A DNA stretch of 64,000 nt, from the NCBI GenBank assembly GCA_025267735.1, contig CM046299.1, positions 36,594,887 through 36,658,886 of the forward strand, in the 5' to 3' direction. Shown here in pieces: positions 12,721 to 25,125 of this stretch. The notes below the pieces were generated by a model, which saw only the letters and a program-made list of their open reading frames with translations, did no database searches and was not told the origin of the DNA. The stretch is from Mactra quadrangularis (lineage: Eukaryota; Mollusca; Bivalvia; Venerida; Mactridae). The position numbers and the translations under genes are program-made. The first letter of the stretch is position 1. Every line of letters begins with the position of its first letter.

Positions 12721-13326
12721 TAAATACATAGTTACTTTAAAGTGAGTATATCCATATTTGGTTATACATTACTTAAAAAACAATTATTCATTTATATTGT
12801 AATGATAATAATCATTTTACAAGACCTAAATCTAATGTGCAATTCACAGCTTGAACATTATGCCAACTACACATCACAGACATTTGTTCACTTATATTTT
12901 GTAATGTTATGCAAAGACATACTCAATAAGCTTGTGCAATAGAGTAGTTTTAATATTTTGATATCATGACTCATTCATGAGCAATTGCATGTATTAAATC
13001 ACAGAGACTTTTTTATCAAATTTCTTTTGAAATGCAGTGGTCATAAGCAGTCTACGAAATTAGTGAGTGTCTAGTTGCCAAGGACAACTACTATTTCATT
13101 CAGGCAACCAAAAATATACAAACAAGATAGTGCTTGCTACTAATATTACCTGTTCAGACAACCACTTTCATATCCTAATTTCATAGACTGGTCATAGGTA
13201 TGTTGACTAATAAAATTTTTAACAAATGGTATGATTCATGACATAATCTGTCAGTAATAGCTTTTAACACTTAAACAGGAAAATCTTATAATAATGTATT
13301 CTTAAAAACATGATTCAAGACAAATA
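12721..13326. other. Intergenic or possible 3' flank of the Bcl-3-like gene
   Basis: No gene seen. It may include 3' UTR of the minus-strand gene if that UTR is long, but there is no clear poly(A) signal. Confidence 0.4.
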
Positions 13327-13670
13327 CAGGGTTTGACACTAACTATTTTTACTAGGGATCCAGAAGGAATCCCTAGTCAGTTATTCAGAGATTCCTTCTT
13401 AATGTTAATATAGAAAAATAGTAGTCTAACTACAAATGAATTTCTTTTAATTTTACCTTAAAGTTAGGGATTCCTCCAATAATAATAGACAAAAAGTTAA
13501 GAAACAGATTAAGTCACAAATTGTGGTAAACAATTCATGGGAACTCTAGTTAATGTAAGTGCCAGGCATTTTTTAGGCATCCAAAAGGAACCCTTAGCTA
13601 AGCATCACAGGGATTCCTCTAAATTTTTGGGATCCTTGGAATCCCAGGACACTGTTAGTGTGGAACCCTG
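13327..13670. mobile_element. CAGGGTT...AACCCTG MITE (hAT-like), copy 1
   Basis: Starts CAGGGTTTGACACTAAC and ends with GTTAGTGTGGAACCCTG, a 17-bp inverted repeat with two mismatches. It contains repeated GGAATCCCTAG / GGGATTCCTC motifs. It sits about 150 bp downstream of the Bcl-3-like stop codon, possibly in the 3' UTR. No matching target duplication was seen. Confidence 0.65.
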
Positions 13671-13817
13671 GGAAACAGTTTTCTTAGAAACACAAATCAA
13701 GATGAGATCCCTGCCAATGACATTAATTGAACATATAGAGACAGTATACTCAGCAGAGTAAAAATTTGTGACTTAAAACCAGCACATATCACAACCTTCA
13801 AATTATGAATCAAAACT

Positions 13818-16800
13818 TTACATTTGTTGTCGTGTATCAGTTGTCGTGGTGATAGTTGATATTACTTCAGGAATATATTTTCCATCAAAATTACTAACCA
13901 CACCTCCATATGAAAATGACTCACAATCTTTTTTATCGGGTCCAGCTTTACGCTGAGAAGATTGCAATGCCTTAGACAGTCTACTTTTGATATCTGGATT
14001 AACTCTGGTTAATGTACCTTCATTGTATAATGTTTTTATTGAAGATAAACCTAAACTTTTACCAGGCAAATTTTGTCCACCAGTGTACTTTTTACCTGTC
14101 GTGTTTAACATAGTAGGTATAGTCTTTGTTACATTATCACAACTAGATACAGGAATCTGCACTGTTGATTCAGCCTCAGAATGTAACAAGTCACTTTCTA
14201 CACTTTTCTTTTTATATTTAACACTATCTGTATGTGATTTATTTAAACTATCATCAGATTTTTTCCGATCAGGTGATGTCTTTTGTTTAGTTAACTTAGT
14301 CATAGCACTATTTTTCCTGGAATCAGTTCCACTCATAGACATCAATGATTTGACAAATACATTTTGATAGGAAGAATTTTGTTCATCAGCTGTCTCACTT
14401 ATATTAGTACCACCAGATTTTGCATCAGTAATTAATTTACCAAGTTCTACAGAGGACAGTGGACTGTCTCTACCTGGAATGAATTGGTCATTTAGAATGT
14501 TAGTAGTTGATAATTTAGATGATAAGTCATTAGATCCTGTATATATAACAGATGATGATGAACAAACTGAGTTAACAGTAGAAAACTGAGCAGATTGCAT
14601 CATTTGTTTTAACACTAATGATGACTGCTCTGAGTTATCTATAAAAATTCTCACAGGTTTATAATCATCACCATCATGATAGTATAATACATGAGATTGT
14701 CCAGTTTTCAATAAACTGTCAACTAATGATACAGGTACTGTTTTAGGTTTCTCAGTCGATGCCTCAACAATATTAATTGACTTAGGTAACACTTTCTTCC
14801 CATCAGTTTTCTGTTCACTAGTCACATCATCTTTACTTCCTTCTAATTGTTTACTAACAGTGATATTTGAATATCTATTAGAAACCTCAGGCACACTACT
14901 TTTCTCTGTTGTATTGATAGAACTCTCAGTAGCTTGCTTCTGATTTTTAATTCCATCACTCATTACCATTGCAGTATTCTTCACATTACTTTCATCAATA
15001 TTTCCACTAGTATCTTCAACATTAGATACATTGTCATTTCTTACAGTTTTATCATGGTTTTCAAAAATCAATGTTTCTTTATTAGTTTCTGATTCCCCAT
15101 CTGTGAGAGTTTCATCAATAACAAGTTCACTTTCGTCTTCATCTAAATCCATAACAAGATTTGTTTCATCAACACCAGTATAACTGGACTCCACTATCTT
15201 ACTCATACTGTCATTCAGACTTGTCTTTTTAATAGTATTACCAAATCCAAGTTTAATATTTTCACTAGATATTTTATTTTTGTCATATTCAGAGAGTTCC
15301 ACTTCCATAGAATCATCAGAATGATGTGTCTCTCCACTATACATACATTTGTCATCAATGTCATTTAACTTAGAGACACTAGATAAACAACTAGACTCAA
15401 CATTATTATCAGAAAGTTCAGTGAATTCTTTTCCATGCTCTTTATCAGACTGACTACCATTGTAATAGTTGGTTGGTAAATCAATAGTAGCAACATTGGA
15501 ATCTCTGTCCATGTTTTCAAAGTTAACATTATCAGATGAATCACAGGATTTATTTTCCACACTATGATTATTATTCACTGTTTCTAAACTTTTAACCTCT
15601 GTGTTTACCTGACTTGTTTTATCTTGTTCCAGTAAGTTATCTGTAATATCATTTGTATGATCAGAATTTATAGTTTTTATTTGAACTTGATCAAGTACAG
15701 GAGTGGTACTACTGTTAGGTTCTGAGATATTACTAGTAAATGATTCATTTATTACATTATCATTGCTATCATTACATTCTGATGTAGCTCTAGATAGTAC
15801 AGGCATTGCAGGAGAATCCTCAACATCCATTGATTCTTCAAACCTATCTTCTTTATCAGCATCATCAACTTCAACATCATCTTTCATTTCAGAATACTCA
15901 CTTTTGTCGCTAATATCGAATTTTGAGTCAATAATTTGATTGGTACCCACAGTACTTTCTGAAGTAGAGTTATTTAAATTTTCAGATTGTGGTATGGAAT
16001 AAACATCATATGCATTACCAGTTTCCTGACTTACTGTTTTAAGGTCACTACTAGATGCAGTAGATTTCATCGTTTTCTGTTTTTCATTATCCCCATTTTT
16101 ACTTTCTAGTTCAGTTTCTCTAGAAATATTCACTGGATTCTTTGAAGAGTCAGTTTTAAATTGCATTCTATAAGCCTGGCTCAATTTCTCCATAAGTTGT
16201 TTAGCATAAGCACTCATAATTAAACTAGTCATAGCATTAGAGTTTTCCTTCAATGCATTGCTTCTATCAAACTCATGTTTACTGTGTAACTTACTCTCAT
16301 TTGACTTTTCAATTTTATGTTCAAGAGCAGCTACAATTGAAGCATGTTTTTCAATTAAATTACTTTTCATAGGATGTTTCTCCCTGTGAGCCTTGTTTTC
16401 CTTCTTCCCTTTCTTCCGAGGTGGTCTACCACGTACAACTTGTTCTGTGGAAGGTACTGGAGACTGTGTACTTGGTCCTCTCATACTTAAATCTATAGGT
16501 GAAGATGTGGATGATCTATGTGAGAATACATGTCTGCCATCTTCAGAGTCTAATCTAGTACGCTCATATTCTTCATATACAAGGGGTATACCGTTAGTCA
16601 ACATTGAATGCTGAGATTCTGGAGTATCACTTCTACTACATACTCTAGATATTGGCATCTGTAAATATATATCATCAAATATATATATAAATTACATTCC
16701 ATAATAGTCCAATGTTTCTTAATTGTAAAAAGTTTGAATAATAATAAAGTGACTGAATACCCCCTGTTGCAATACCACAATTGTTAGAAAGCTAACATTT

Positions 16801-19800
16801 TAAAACACAAAGTCATTATTCGATTAGGCTAGCTACACATAAATATACTTCTATTAACAATAGCTGTAAATTGATTGCTCATTTTGAATATGTTACTTGC
16901 CGCAGAGTAGAAAAGGCGTGGTACTGATTTTAGTCAGGATATGTGTAGATAATTATTAGATGCAAATATGAAAGGTCACATTAGGGGCAATCCCTTATTT
17001 CCATTGTGGTCCCTCTGAAAAGTCAAGTTAAGAACTTGCTTGTGCCTAGTCAGTACAGGTGGAAAAATAACACATTTAAACTTCTGGATAACATCTATAG
17101 TAAAATAATAATTATTTCAAGATGATATATTTACCTTTTTAGGAATGTAATGTTGGTCTTCTACCTTGACTATATCTAGAGCTTTATTAAGAATATTTAC
17201 CATTTCATCCATCTTACCAGCTTGGGCAACCATTAGAGGTGTAACACCTATAAATGTTATATTAAATTAAATATAAGTCATTGATTTCACTCTAGAATAT
17301 GAATAAAATGCCTAAACACATAACATCAAATATAATCTAAAATTTATGTAACGAAATGCCCCAAAATCATAATGCCCCAAAAACATCAATATGAATATGT
17401 CTTTCAAAAAAGAATTAGATTGAATTAGAATTGAACGATTTTGTAGGCCAACTTGACAATTTAGAGCTTAAATGTTATTTATTATGTATATGTACCGACT
17501 CAAAATAAAGATTATTCTATTCTAGACAATAATGTGTGCTTTAGTGGGAGTTAGTTCAATAGGATTTCAATAATTATGTTAAAAGTGTTTTTTTTAAACG
17601 TCACAGCAACACATTGAATAGATCATATTATTGCAGTCAGTTATCCTACTCACCGTTCCTAGAAAGGCTAAATCTCTGGATTAAGCTGTCAACAATTTAC
17701 TAAGCGCACACTTACGACAGTGACTGACAACTGACCTACATGATTTAGAATCAGTGGTAGGAGGAAGAATGATCGTAGAAATTATTCATCACAAAGCTCC
17801 TTGAAAGTATCCCTCATTCGAGAATCTAACCCATGAGCCCTCTACCAGTAGACTTGTGTGCTATTGACTGAGCTAGCCGGGCTAGTATACAAATGTAACA
17901 GTTATATACTATTTCAGAGTGTTCTTATGAATAAAGAAAGTTTGTAATTACCAGCATAGTTGTGTAATTCAGCATTACCACCAGATTCTATCAAATATTG
18001 TACAATATTACATCTATTGTACTCTACAGCATACATTAATACACTTCTTCCAGCTTTACCATCCTGAATATAACATAGAAAACATTATATTACCACTTTT
18101 TTCAAAGTGGCATTGGACAAGTAAAAGCTTTGATAAATTGTGCCATTTTGTATGTATTTGGGTCTTGCAACCCTAGCTTCATCAACGTCTTAGGCTACAT
18201 TACCCAGCAGTGTAGATGAGAGAGCCTGTTTATAACCTATTTTTATACCCCAGCCGAACTGGGTTTTTTTTAATGTATTTAAACTTTTCTTTAGCGCTCC
18301 TCTCATTGACCTATGTAAATAAACCTTTCCAACAATGCCCCAGAGAGGATTAGCACAATACTAGGATAAGATGTGGCATTAAACATGAATTCAAGATTGC
18401 TCCCTTTCATTTTATCAGCAGTTATTTTTTAAATGTTGGAGCTCCTTCATTAAGATCTGGTGATTTACTTGGGTCAAAGTTACAGAATTCCTTTTAAAAG
18501 ACTTCAACACAATCATGTGCAATGGCATAAAACAAGTTTAGGATCTGTTATTGTAGTACTATCATCATCATCATTATCATTATCATCATCATTATCATCA
18601 TCATCATTACTTAATTAATGTTGAATTTCTTAAACAGAACGGTACTTTCATTTTTTCCATAAAGTTTTTAGGTTTTTTTTGGTCATTTTTCATTAATGTT
18701 TTTTTATAGTATAAGTCAGTTTTTGCATTTTGAATTTTATAACAGATGATTAATTGTAAAGAAATGAAAATATAATACCTGAGCATTGACATCAGCACCT
18801 TTTTGTACAAGTTGTTGTAACATTGCTATATTATCTAATTCTACACATGTATGTAATGGATAATAACCTAGAAATAGAATACAACATTATTGTTTTTGTA
18901 CAAATTACCATACTTGTATTAATCATTTATGGACTGTGATATTCCATCTGTGCACAGACAGTATAATTTAAGTTTTTACACATTATTGCTGAAAAGCATG
19001 AAACACAGATTAAATCCTATTGTTCTCTGTATATAATGTATGCAAATATTTAAATTCCTGATACAGTCTATTCACTTTCTTACAGCAGTGATAGCAATAC
19101 ATGTACAAGTGATTTTATGGATTATTTATATAGAAGATCTAACAAGGAAGTTATTAATGATTGAAAAAAGAAATGATGAATCAAAAAGATTACCACATAC
19201 ATGTATAGGGAAACTCCTTTTTTTGCCTTTTTGCTCAACTCAAGCAGTGTCATAGTAACTGAGATCAGGGTCAAATGTTTTACTTGGTAAGACATTAACC
19301 CAGATCATGATTTGACTAAAGTTCATTTTTGTTAGTCTATAAGTAATGAAATAAAAGCATCTAGAAATAGCCCTATCAATGCCTTATCAAAATATAGCCA
19401 ATTTTCGTCCATGTCCAGTCCAGGCAAGTAAAAGGTAAAATAATATTTCTATAACTCTTCATTCATATTGTTATTACATTAAATACAACAAGTAAATCTG
19501 TGAGCTAATGCTCACTAGGTATACCCCCGCAAAAATCTAAAAATATGCGACAAGCAGCATGAAATCGCTTTACACCACATGGGACTATGGGATGAAGCAA
19601 TATGCAAAGTATTAGGCTGCTGCATGTTATAGTTGCTGAGAAAACTGCGATGGAAATTTTGTAACGGACGGATGGACGGACAAGGGTAAAACAGTATACC
19701 CCCCTCTTCTTCGAAGCAGGGGTATAAATATCAGTATTTCTTACCTTCGTAATCTCTACAGTTAAGATTGATTTTTATTTTAGATGATCTAAATACAGTG

Positions 19801-22800
19801 TTCATACAATCATCAAACTGTTTACATACAGATGAATGTATAGTTGTACAGCCATGTCTATCAAGTAAATTAGGATTGGCACCAGCAGATAATAATGTCT
19901 CAACAATTTCTGGTTGATTTACCAGTATAGCTAAATGTAGTGGAGTCTGAAAGGGAGGTAATATATACAATCTGAGTTACAAAAAAACTTAAATTTAAAA
20001 AAAAGTATTCAGAGGTGTACATGTATATATATTTCAGTAAAGACTGCCGCAAGTAACCACTCAACAGCAGGGTTTGATTCTTACTGTTTTACCATGGACC
20101 CAGAAGGAATCCCTAGTCAGTTATGCAGAGATTCCTCCTTAATGTAAGGGATTCCTCCAATTATGGACAAAACATAAGATACAGATTTTAGTAACAATTT
20201 ATGGTATACAATTCATGGACGCTCAAATTTATGTAAGAGCAGGGCATTTTTAGGGATCCAGAAGGAACACCTAGTTATGTATCACTGGGATTCCTCCCAA
20301 GTTTTTTTAATCCTCGGAATCCCGGGACACTGTTAGTGTTGAACCCTGCTCAACTGACTTTCCTAATAAAGTAACATATGATAGGAGTCCATAAATACAG
20401 ACTTTGAACAGTTTGGTAAAAAATAGCAATTTAAGATATGCATATGTACATGTAAGTAAGTTAATAAATAATCTTTAGATATTAGTTCAATGTTACTTTA
20501 AATTGACAATTCTGAATTTCAAGTTGTTTCAAAAGTTTTACAATATTTAGTGATTATTCCAAAGCAGAATAGCAGGGCGCTGCACCTTGTCCTTTTTCTC
20601 TCCTCCCGCCTCTTTTTAGCCTCTTTCTATGCAGTGATGGTACATTTGAGTCATTTACCCTCAGCTATGCCCTGCCCTTTTTCTGCTTCCCTGCCCTTTT
20701 CTGAGCTCTGGAATAATCACTAAAATATTGTATAGGCACTTAAATAAAGTTTTAGATTAAACTAACACCCTACCCAGACAACTATTTATACACTAGTTAG
20801 GAATAAAATAGTTTCATTAGCACGATGATTTATATTGCAAATTTTACTCTGACTCCTGTTTCTTTTTCAGAAGTTGAGTGAAACTGACTAGATTACATGT
20901 TCTTAAGTCAAGAATAAGTATAGTATGTATAAGAAAGCGAGAAGTCTTTATTTACCTGTTGTAATTTATTAAATCTATCAACAGTTTTTCCAGACATTAA
21001 CATTATATCTACAAATTTCTTTACAACTTCAGTATCTTCATGTACAACTGCTATATGTAATGGTCTGAAATAAAGGGAGATAAGATATATGTAATGGTCT
21101 GAAATAAAGGGAGATAAGATATATGTAATGGTCTGAAATAAAGGGAGATAAGATATATGTAATGGTCTGAAATAAAGGTAGATAAGATATATGTAATGAT
21201 CAGAAATAAAGGGAGATAAGATATATGTAATGGTCTGAAATAAAGGGGAGGTAAGATATATGTAATGGTCTGAAATAAAGGTAGATAAGATATATGTAAT
21301 GATCAGAAATAAAGGGAGATAAGATATATGTAATGGTCTGAAATAAAGGGGAGGTAAGATATATGTAATGGTCTGAAATAAAGGGAGATAAGATATATGT
21401 AATGGTCTGAAATAAAGGTAGATAAGATATATGTAATGGTCTGAAATAAAGGGAGATAAGATAAGATATATGTAATTGTGTGAAATAAAGGGAGATAACA
21501 TATACATGTTATGGTCTAAAACAAATGCAGGCAAGATGTATGTAATGGTCTGAAATAAAGGGGAAAATCTATTCATTTTTCTTTTGGCATAGAAGTGTTG
21601 TTATCAAATTAATGTATATTGAAGACAGGAATTGATTATTTGAATGTCTTTTCCATGAAACTCATTGATTGTTATTGATAATTAATTCATCAATATTTAA
21701 TCAAGGATACTGTCATACAACAATCTATGGACTGTACAGGGAACCTGTGTGAACAAGTTAATATAAACATGTATGAGTAAAATTCGATTAAATACTTTCT
21801 TTATAATTAATGTGTGAGAATTTGCATGCTAAACTACTATACAAGAATTTCTAAGGATAAAAAGACAGAGCAGTGGTCCATGATTGGTAAGACATACCCT
21901 TCAGGATAAAAAAGGTTCTGGTTTCAAATCCCACCAGGGGCACTGCTAATTTACTTGAGCAAGAAATTTACATGCAATTACTTTTTATATTTTTTTCTAC
22001 TTACAAATCTCCATCTTCATCTGGTGTTAAAGCAAGTTTAAGCTCTGATAAAACCATTAAACTTTTCCTAGGATCAACTTGTACTGGTCTATAACCTTCT
22101 TCTGAAATATATATTACATAAATTGTCAACTGCAAACAGAAAAGTTCAGATATGAAATTTGTGATAATTGCAATTCTTAATTTGATTCACCATTGCAATA
22201 TTAAATTGTACATGACAGCATTTTTTAAACAAAATTTATTGGACATATCTACCATATAGGGTAATATATTTGATATTTTGTATAAATTATATATTGAATT
22301 TTGACAATTTTCCGAAAATAGTATTACTTCAGAGAAATAAATGATGGCAAATATTTTAAAACAGACTATATTTGTTATAAATACCTATAACAAGAGCTTA
22401 GGCAAATATAAAGCCACGTCAAAAATCCCCATTTAAAACCAGTGAACTTATGTTCTAGTTTTTTCAACTAGATAAAAAACAAACAGTTCGGCTTGGATTA
22501 CATAAATTCCCTTTCTTAATTATTGCATTACATAAATTTAAATTAAGATTCATATCTGTCTAGATAAATTAAATGAATATACTTCAAGTGACAGTTTATT
22601 TCAGACAAACTAAACTTTATTAAATATAAATAATTTTCATCAAAACTAATGACACCAAATGTAACAAGTAAAACGGTCTGAGAAATGACTCATTTTTGTA
22701 AGAAAAAGATAAGTTCACTTTCGAAACAATCAAAATGAAGGAAATGTAGTATATATGTAAGTATACACAGTGGCAATCTCATTAATTTAACATAAATTGA

Positions 22801-25125
22801 AACATAACTAACATTGAAACTTATATCAGATTAAATTACACTTTGAATAAAAATAAATTAGGTCACAGATTAAATACTGTGTATCAGTCACATGTAAATA
22901 TTGGATTATTTCAAAATTTTACCTCTATCTAAAAATAGACATGAATAAACATGTGATAGTTAAGTGGTATGATAGAGGAATATAACCTAGAGTCTAGAGC
23001 ATTATAAAATACTGGTTGTATATGTTACAAATATTTACAGTATATAATATATGCATATAACATGGTAACTAGGAGGGTGGTAGGCTAACATTTCAGTGGA
23101 ATATACTCATGTTTATATATGAATGAAACAGGAAGCATTGGTCTAAAAACAGATATTTAAATCTTATTTCAATCTGTAATACTAGTATCAAATGTTCAAC
23201 AGCAGTGGCAAATCAAGTTGGTATTTTTAACTAGGTCTATACACACAAAAAAATTAAAAGTCCTTTTTTACTAATTTTTAGTCAAGATCCCCCCTGATCC
23301 CAGCTGGATCAGTCATTGCTTACTGAGTAATTTGACAATTTTTTCAAAAAATTGGAATTTACACTAGTTTAAAACTACCCTTGTACAATTTTAGAACAAT
23401 ACGTTTGTACATGTACATTGATCATTGGGATTTTCCAAACATCTGAATATATTATCATTCCAGATTCATTCATGAATTACATTTGTAATGCCATGTTTAT
23501 AGCAAGTGCATAAAAATTGACTGGAAGATATTAACTGGCTATTAGAACATTTTTGCCAGCTCCTTTCCACAATAATGAAAATAAATACTTGTCCCCATAT
23601 CACCACAGGGGGATGACTCCCAGAGCCCTCTTCTACTTTTTGTAATCTCTCTCCTACATGATAACAAAATACTTCCTTTGATTTTCCTGTTGTTTCTATA
23701 TGAATGCCATCCCTTAAATCTTATGATTCCGATCTCATTAGACCTTGTGTTACCTCGCTGGATACCTAATTTACTTGAATGCAACAATGATGTTTGTTAA
23801 GCATATACATGTATATGTAATTTCAAAGAAATTAAGAGTTAAAAAGTGATATTTGTCTGAGCATGTAAATGCACATAAAGACATAAAACAGGCTACAGAA
23901 GAATATCAGGGCATTCAGATACTGCAGTCTTCCCTTAGATTAGATTCTACCTGTCAGCAATTATATATTGAGTCCTGCAAACAACTAATGTAAATTGTAA
24001 TAAGAATGCTTCCAGTACTTGGTAAGTTACAACAATGAGCATGAAGGTTAAAACCGCAGATGTCAATAGTTCAAACTAACTAACAGCTTGAGCCAAATTT
24101 CTTTTAACATAGCTTCAGTTATTACCTGGTTTATTGATGTGACTAGAAATTATTGAATTAGTTTGTTTTCCATCACATTGACTAAACTCTCTTTCCAATT
24201 GAAGAATATTTTCAATCTGTCTTGATGTATGCAATGCTCCCATACTTGGGACCGATTCTATATTATTTGGATTGTAAGAATGAACTGTGGAAGAATCCAA
24301 CATCCCTACTAAGCGTCTTTTCTTTAAAGGAAGGTTAGTATCAGAACTGTCTTTTTTCTTGTTTGGACCTGAGGTAGAATCACATTCCATTTTCTCACTT
24401 TCATTAGAAACTGCAGAATTGTTAGGGGATGAACATTTCTCACCAACAGACTCAGTCTCCATACAAGATGCAACTTCAGACTCATTCCTGCCTGCCGATG
24501 CTTTAGCCATTACATTTCTTAATAGAGCTTTTAAAACATACTGTTTATGTGCCTGCTGCATAACTGGTATCGGAACTTGTTTATTACTAGAAAGAGTCAC
24601 AGGTAAACCTGAATTGGAATTTAGTAATGTAGGTGTCTGCACTTTTGATGAGTTTCCATCTTTTACTTTTACAGTAATTTGAGGTTTTGATTTAGCAGAT
24701 GAGATTGAACTACCATTGTCTAAAGACTGACTAAGACTGTTTTCAAGTTCGGCAAGGATCATTTTATTACGTTCGTCTATGGTCATATTTCGTGCAGCTG
24801 CTTTTGGCGGTCTGCCAAGCTTCGGTCGTGATGGCGTTACATGCATTACAGGGGGAATTCCCGACAAAGATTGAAGGCTTCCCAAGCTATTTAACACAGG
24901 TAAAGAGGGCGTATCCTGATCCCGGGTAAGACAACTATCCGCCCCGTCCCCGTCTTTAGACGATTTTGGTGGCAAAAACATCAATGAAGACAAAACACTC
25001 GCTGCTTCCATTCGATCTTGTTTCTCTTTTTCATTCATGACCTCTGACGATTTTGGTTTTTCCTCCATCGAACCGTGTCGCTTTTTCGCCACACTTCTTC
25101 TGCGTTTGGTTTTCTTACCGTCCAT
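13818..25125 (-). CDS. Bcl-3/IkB-like nuclear ankyrin protein, 8 coding exons
   Basis: Coding exons in transcription order: 25125-24126, 22101-22005, 21064-20956, 19946-19745, 18867-18779, 18063-17952, 17247-17135, 16658-13818. All junctions are GT-AG and keep frame, giving about 1520 codons. Residues 1-20 are a basic, NLS-like start. An AT-hook-like GRPPK lies near residue 104. Ankyrin repeats fill about residues 334-574: exons 2/3 join to read DGDLPLHIAVVHED, exon 4 starts TPLHLAIL and has LDRHG, exon 6 has GRSVLMYAVE. This order is that of the vertebrate Bcl-3 ankyrin domain. Exon 8 encodes 946 residues rich in S, T, D, N and E, with PIDLS near 628-632 and RGRPPRKKGKK near 650-660. Family knowledge: Bcl-3-type IkBs act in the nucleus on p50/p52 NF-kB dimers as co-activators or co-repressors. 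Function here is inferred. An IkB-zeta-like identity is the alternative; order of motifs favours Bcl-3. The 3' end and poly(A) site are not resolved. Confidence 0.85.
17590..17890 (-). repeat. tRNA-derived SINE, family 1, full copy
   Basis: On the minus strand the head reads CCCGGCTAGCTCAGTCAATA (box A), then GGGTTAGATTCTC (box B), then a body containing TCCAGAGATTTAGCC and a tail with GTGTTGCTG. It lies in an intron of the Bcl-3-like gene. Related copies are at 39108, 44710 and 62862. Confidence 0.7.
18561..18608. repeat. (TCA)n/(TTA) microsatellite
   Basis: An imperfect ATC trinucleotide run of about 48 bp in an intron of the Bcl-3-like gene. Confidence 0.85.
18925..19080. mobile_element. 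MITE family with AAATCCTATTGTTCT core, copy 1
   Basis: Shares CACATTATTGCT, AAATCCTATTGTTCT and a right-end AAATATTTAAATTCC with the better-preserved copy at 58648-58848. It lies in a Bcl-3-like intron. Confidence 0.5.
19168..19445 (+). mobile_element. piggyBac-type MITE, diverged copy 2
   Basis: Shares with copy 1 the order GCTTTTTTGCT-like, CATAGTAACTGAGATCAGGG, AGAAATAGCCCTATCA and a decayed end near GTAAAAGGTAAA. Confidence 0.5.
19490..19730 (-). repeat. Interspersed repeat with TATACCCCCGC ends, copy 1
   Basis: Contains GTGAGCTAATGCTCAC, a short hairpin, then GTATACCCCCGC, and ends with TTCGAAGCAGGGGTATA. It is the reverse-orientation relative of 47468-47785. It resembles a non-autonomous element; the class is not assigned. 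Confidence 0.6.
20068..20348. mobile_element. CAGGGTT...AACCCTG MITE (hAT-like), copy 2
   Basis: CAGGGTTTGATTCTTAC at the left and GTTAGTGTTGAACCCTG at the right. Flanking 8-mers CTCAACAG (20060-20067) and CTCAACTG (20349-20356) look like a target-site duplication with one change. It is the same family as 13327-13670. Confidence 0.75.
20941..21570. repeat. 34-bp minisatellite copied from the exon 3 splice acceptor
   Basis: About 14-15 tandem units, mostly 34 bp, run from 21061 to about 21570 in intron 2 of the Bcl-3-like gene. On the coding (minus) strand each unit holds TTTATTTCAG followed by ACCATTACATATA. That is the acceptor and first 13 bases of exon 3, whose genuine copy is the leftmost unit (exon start 21064). 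Units starting at 21163/21197/21231 recur as 21266/21300/21334, a three-unit higher-order repeat. The units at 21197 and 21300 carry GATCAG, which destroys the acceptor AG. Confidence 0.9.
21868..21990 (+). repeat. tRNA-derived SINE, family 2, copy 2
   Basis: Decayed box A (AGTGGTCCATGATTGGTAAG), box B-like GGTTTCAAATCCC, then GGCACTGCTAATTTACTTGA. It matches the tail of the copy at 10885. Confidence 0.6.
22110..24114 (-). other. Intron 1 of the Bcl-3-like gene
   Basis: About 2 kb, mostly AT-rich without recognisable repeats. At about 23550-23770 the minus strand has a locally coding-looking segment in a frame with stops around it (reads GIHIETTGKSKEVFCYHVGE). I cannot identify it; it may be a transposon or pseudogene fragment. 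Confidence 0.4.

Noticed and set aside
13446..13451. ATTAAA poly(A) signal on the minus strand for the Bcl-3-like gene
   Set aside because: Inside a MITE, 370 bp beyond the stop, in AT-rich DNA where the hexamer is common by chance.
13987..14367. 126-codon plus-strand ORF, and others at 15703, 16393 and 24287
   Set aside because: Antisense shadows of long coding exons of the Bcl-3-like gene.
20908..21576. 222-codon minus-strand ORF made of SPLFQTITYIL repeats
   Set aside because: It exists because the 34-bp minisatellite lacks stops in three frames. It has no gene-like features, and only the exon 3 part is coding, in the frame given for the Bcl-3-like gene.
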